Positions 6,251 to 8,061 of a stretch of 8,061 bases of DNA are shown piece by piece. A program made the translations under genes and the position numbers. Each line of letters starts with the position of its first letter. Position 1 is the first letter of the stretch. This stretch comes from Anaerolineae bacterium (GTDB lineage Bacteria > Chloroflexota > Anaerolineae > Aggregatilineales > Aggregatilineaceae), in assembly GCA_018056405.1 (NCBI GenBank), contig JAGPFT010000112.1, positions 1-8,061 on the forward strand. The letters run 5' to 3'. The notes beneath the pieces are model-generated. The model had not been told where the DNA came from, did not search any database, and worked only from the letters and a program-made list of their open reading frames with translations.

Positions 6251-6279
6251 TTGTTTTTTCGCCCCAGACCTGTTAAAAG
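6251..6279 (+). promoter_or_regulatory. Possible promoter of the PEP/pyruvate-binding gene
   Basis: TTGTTT (6251-6256) as -35, a 17-base spacer and TAAAAG (6274-6279) as -10, preceded by TG at 6271-6272 as in extended -10 promoters. Transcription would begin near 6286, about 25 bases before ATG 6311. The boxes match the consensus only partly. Confidence 0.4.
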
Positions 6280-6310
6280 TGAAGCAGAAGAAAGTCTACT
6301 TGCCCCACCC

Positions 6311-8061
6311 ATGAGGATCATGTTCGAAGAAACCAGCTCCTTCTCGGACAACCAGCAGATGCCTAAGGTACTCCAGCTCTACCTTGTCATCTCGCAGTAC
6401 CCCGTCCTCAGCCACAAGATTCGTCAGCGGATGCGCGAAGAATTGTTCGGGCGCGGGATCATCAGCGAAGACGACTTTGAGCGCGAAGTACACCAGAAAG
6501 CCATCGAATCGCAGAAACGCGAGGGGCTGAGCGATCCCCTGTTCCAGGAATCGCCGGCGGATTGGGACAAGCGCGTGCGCTACATTCGCGCCCACCTGAC
6601 CGACTTCTACTTCGCCTACAACCTGCCCTACGAGTTGTTCGAGCAGATTCTGGCCGATACGCTGCACCAGCGCGAGCCAGACCGCGAGGTGCGCCTCACC
6701 TTCAACCCGGAGATCGCCCCCTGGGACCTGCTCTTCTCGGAAGGCGAGCGATACGAGCGCCTGCCCCCGGATGAGCGGGCCAAAGTTCAGCACCACTTGC
6801 GCGAGATCATCGTCGTGCTGATCAAGGGCATGATCAGCGATCACCTGGCTTTCGTGCGCCTGGCTAAAGAAGTCTTCACCATCGAAGACCTCAAGGACAT
6901 CCGCGCGCGGCGCATCGGGCGCGGCAAGATCGGCGGCAAGGCAGCGGGGATGCTGCTGGCCTGGAAGCTATTGCAGCACGCCGGCGCTTCTACCGGCCTG
7001 GACCCCGACCAGATCACCATCCCGGATTCGTACTACGTCGGCTCGGATGTGTTCTACGAAGTACACGGCTACAACGATTTCCACGCGATCATGAACCAAA
7101 AGTACAAGTCCCGCGAGGAGATCGTCAACGACTACCCGATGATCTACGAGCGCTACCGCCAGGCCGAACTGCCGCCGCCCATCGCCGAGGAGTTGCGCGC
7201 CCTGATGGAGTATATCGGCCCGACGCCGCTCATCTTCCGTTCGTCGAGCCTGCTCGAAGACAGCTTTGCCACGTCGTTCGCCGGCAAGTACGACAGCTTC
7301 TTCCTGCCCAACAGCGGCTCGCCGGAAGAAAACTTCCGCGCCGCCAAAGATGTGATCCTCAAGATTTACGCCAGCACGCTCAGCCCCGACGCGCTGATCT
7401 ATCGCCAGCGCATGGGTCTGGTGGACTTCGACGAGCGCATGGCCATTCTGATCCAGAAGGTCGAAGGGCAGCGTTGTGGGCCGTACTACTTCCCGATGAT
7501 TGCCGGGGTAGGCTTCAGCCGCAACCCGTTCCGCTGGTCGGCCAAGATTCGCCGCGAAGACGGCCTGCTGCGCCTGGTCTGCGGGCTGGGCACGCGCGCC
7601 GTCGAGCGCACTGACAACGACTACGCCCGCATGATCGCCCTCTCTCATCCCCATCTACGCCCGGAAACGCGCATCGAGCAGCTTCGCCACTATTCGCAGC
7701 ACCTGATTGACGTGCTCAATCTGGAGGAGAACACGCTCGAAACGCTGCCCATTGGCGAGGTGATCGGCCCCGATTTCCCGGCGCTGCGCCTGGCGGCGGC
7801 GCTCGACGATGGACAGCACCTGCAACCCTTCATCTCCAAGCCCGGCAGTGTAGACCCATCGCGGCTGGTCTTCACCTTCGACGGGTTGGCGCGCGATGCC
7901 ACCTTCACCGGCACCATGCGCAACCTGCTCACTTTCCTGGAAACGCGCTACCAGCACCCGGTGGACATCGAGTTCGCCATCGAAGTCCCCCGATCCTGGC
8001 CGCGCCCGGTGTATCGCATCTCGCTGCTGCAATGTCGCCCGCTCAGCGAGCACCACACCGG
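6311..8061 (+). CDS. PEP/pyruvate-binding (PPDK N-terminal-like) domain protein, 3' end missing
   Basis: This frame stays open for 583 codons and runs off the right edge, so only the N-terminal part is seen. Residues 1 to about 200 are mostly charged and helical, with no motif I recognise. From about 200 the protein matches the ATP-grasp-like domain of PEP synthase and pyruvate phosphate dikinase: KIGGKAAGM (206-214, K210), LIFRSSSLLEDSFATSFAGK (307-326, R310, the counterpart of VRSSATAED), GFSRNP (401-406), GLGTRAVERTDNDYAR (425-440), DIEFAI (552-557) and the closing QCRP (574-577). In relatives this domain uses ATP to phosphorylate a histidine on a swivelling domain; whether that domain exists here lies beyond the window. 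RSSSLLEDSF in place of RSSATAED suggests a divergent subfamily rather than PpsA itself. No strong Shine-Dalgarno precedes ATG 6311; ATG 6320 or an in-frame TTG at 6251 are alternatives. Confidence 0.88.
   Translation, partial: MRIMFEETSSFSDNQQMPKVLQLYLVISQYPVLSHKIRQRMREELFGRGIISEDDFEREVHQKAIESQKREGLSDPLFQESPADWDKRVRYIRAHLTDFYFAYNLPYELFEQILADTLHQREPDREVRLTFNPEIAPWDLLFSEGERYERLPPDERAKVQHHLREIIVVLIKGMISDHLAFVRLAKEVFTIEDLKDIRARRIGRGKIGGKAAGMLLAWKLLQHAGASTGLDPDQITIPDSYYVGSDVFYEVHGYNDFHAIMNQKYKSREEIVNDYPMIYERYRQAELPPPIAEELRALMEYIGPTPLIFRSSSLLEDSFATSFAGKYDSFFLPNSGSPEENFRAAKDVILKIYASTLSPDALIYRQRMGLVDFDERMAILIQKVEGQRCGPYYFPMIAGVGFSRNPFRWSAKIRREDGLLRLVCGLGTRAVERTDNDYARMIALSHPHLRPETRIEQLRHYSQHLIDVLNLEENTLETLPIGEVIGPDFPALRLAAALDDGQHLQPFISKPGSVDPSRLVFTFDGLARDATFTGTMRNLLTFLETRYQHPVDIEFAIEVPRSWPRPVYRISLLQCRPLSEHHT

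Larger units (their letters stand above)
5878..6310. other. Divergent intergenic region, 433 bp, no gene
   Basis: This region separates the minus-strand phosphatase from the plus-strand PEP/pyruvate-binding gene. It holds the phosphatase promoter, a small CCGCC/GGCGG hairpin (5961-5977), two C/G-tract hairpins (6024-6054 and 6080-6116), a G-quadruplex motif (6107-6139), the second palindrome (6163-6196) and a possible promoter for the right-hand gene (6251-6279). Short open frames cross it but have repeat-derived composition and no ribosome site, so I call none. Confidence 0.75.

Noticed and set aside
5688..6351. Open frames crossing the divergent intergenic region (plus 5688-6164 and minus 6019-6351)
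   Set aside because: Their products read through hairpin repeats, giving low-complexity Pro/Ser/Arg/Gly text, overlap the promoter or the phosphatase 5' end, and lack ribosome sites.
6296..8056. Three minus-strand open frames opposite the PEP/pyruvate-binding gene
   Set aside because: The plus strand encodes conserved PEP-synthase motifs over this length. The minus frames are Val/Ala/His-rich mirrors without motifs.

Overview
The window is GC-rich DNA with five genes. The glutamate dehydrogenase type, a long TPR-only protein, an unusual PEP/pyruvate-binding protein and gaps full of short hairpins and degenerate repeats all suggest Chloroflexota (an Anaerolineae-like genome). That placement is inferred from style, not from a marker gene. 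There is no rRNA, tRNA, CRISPR array, transposase or phage gene.

Layout: (1) 1-276 is non-coding, with a short degenerate 9-bp repeat and a possible -10 box. (2) 277-711 (+) encodes a small lipoprotein of unknown function. (3) 712-834 is a gap with a hairpin. (4) 835-2121 (+) encodes a hexameric-type glutamate dehydrogenase. (5) 2122-2186 is a convergent gap almost filled by a perfect palindrome. (6) 2187-4397 (-) encodes a 736-residue protein made almost wholly of about 17 TPR units. (7) 4398-4572 is a gap with a cluster of inverted and direct repeats. (8) 4573-5877 (-) encodes an alkaline phosphatase superfamily enzyme, best started at a GTG with its own Shine-Dalgarno and promoter. (9) 5878-6310 is a divergent intergenic region holding that promoter, two C-tract/G-tract hairpins, a G-quadruplex motif and a second copy of the palindrome from region 5. 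(10) 6311 to the right edge (+) is the start of a large protein with a PEP-synthase-type nucleotide-binding domain, cut by the window end.

The genes do not form one obvious pathway. Glutamate dehydrogenase is central carbon/nitrogen metabolism. The last gene may belong to PEP/pyruvate or other phosphotransfer chemistry. The phosphatase and TPR genes share a strand and could be co-transcribed, but a 175-bp repeat-rich gap lies between them. The coding content is mostly ordinary. The most notable signals are the two near-identical palindromes with variable loops, the overlapping hairpin and G-quadruplex motifs in the divergent promoter region, and the unassigned 200-residue N-terminal region of the PEP/pyruvate-binding protein.
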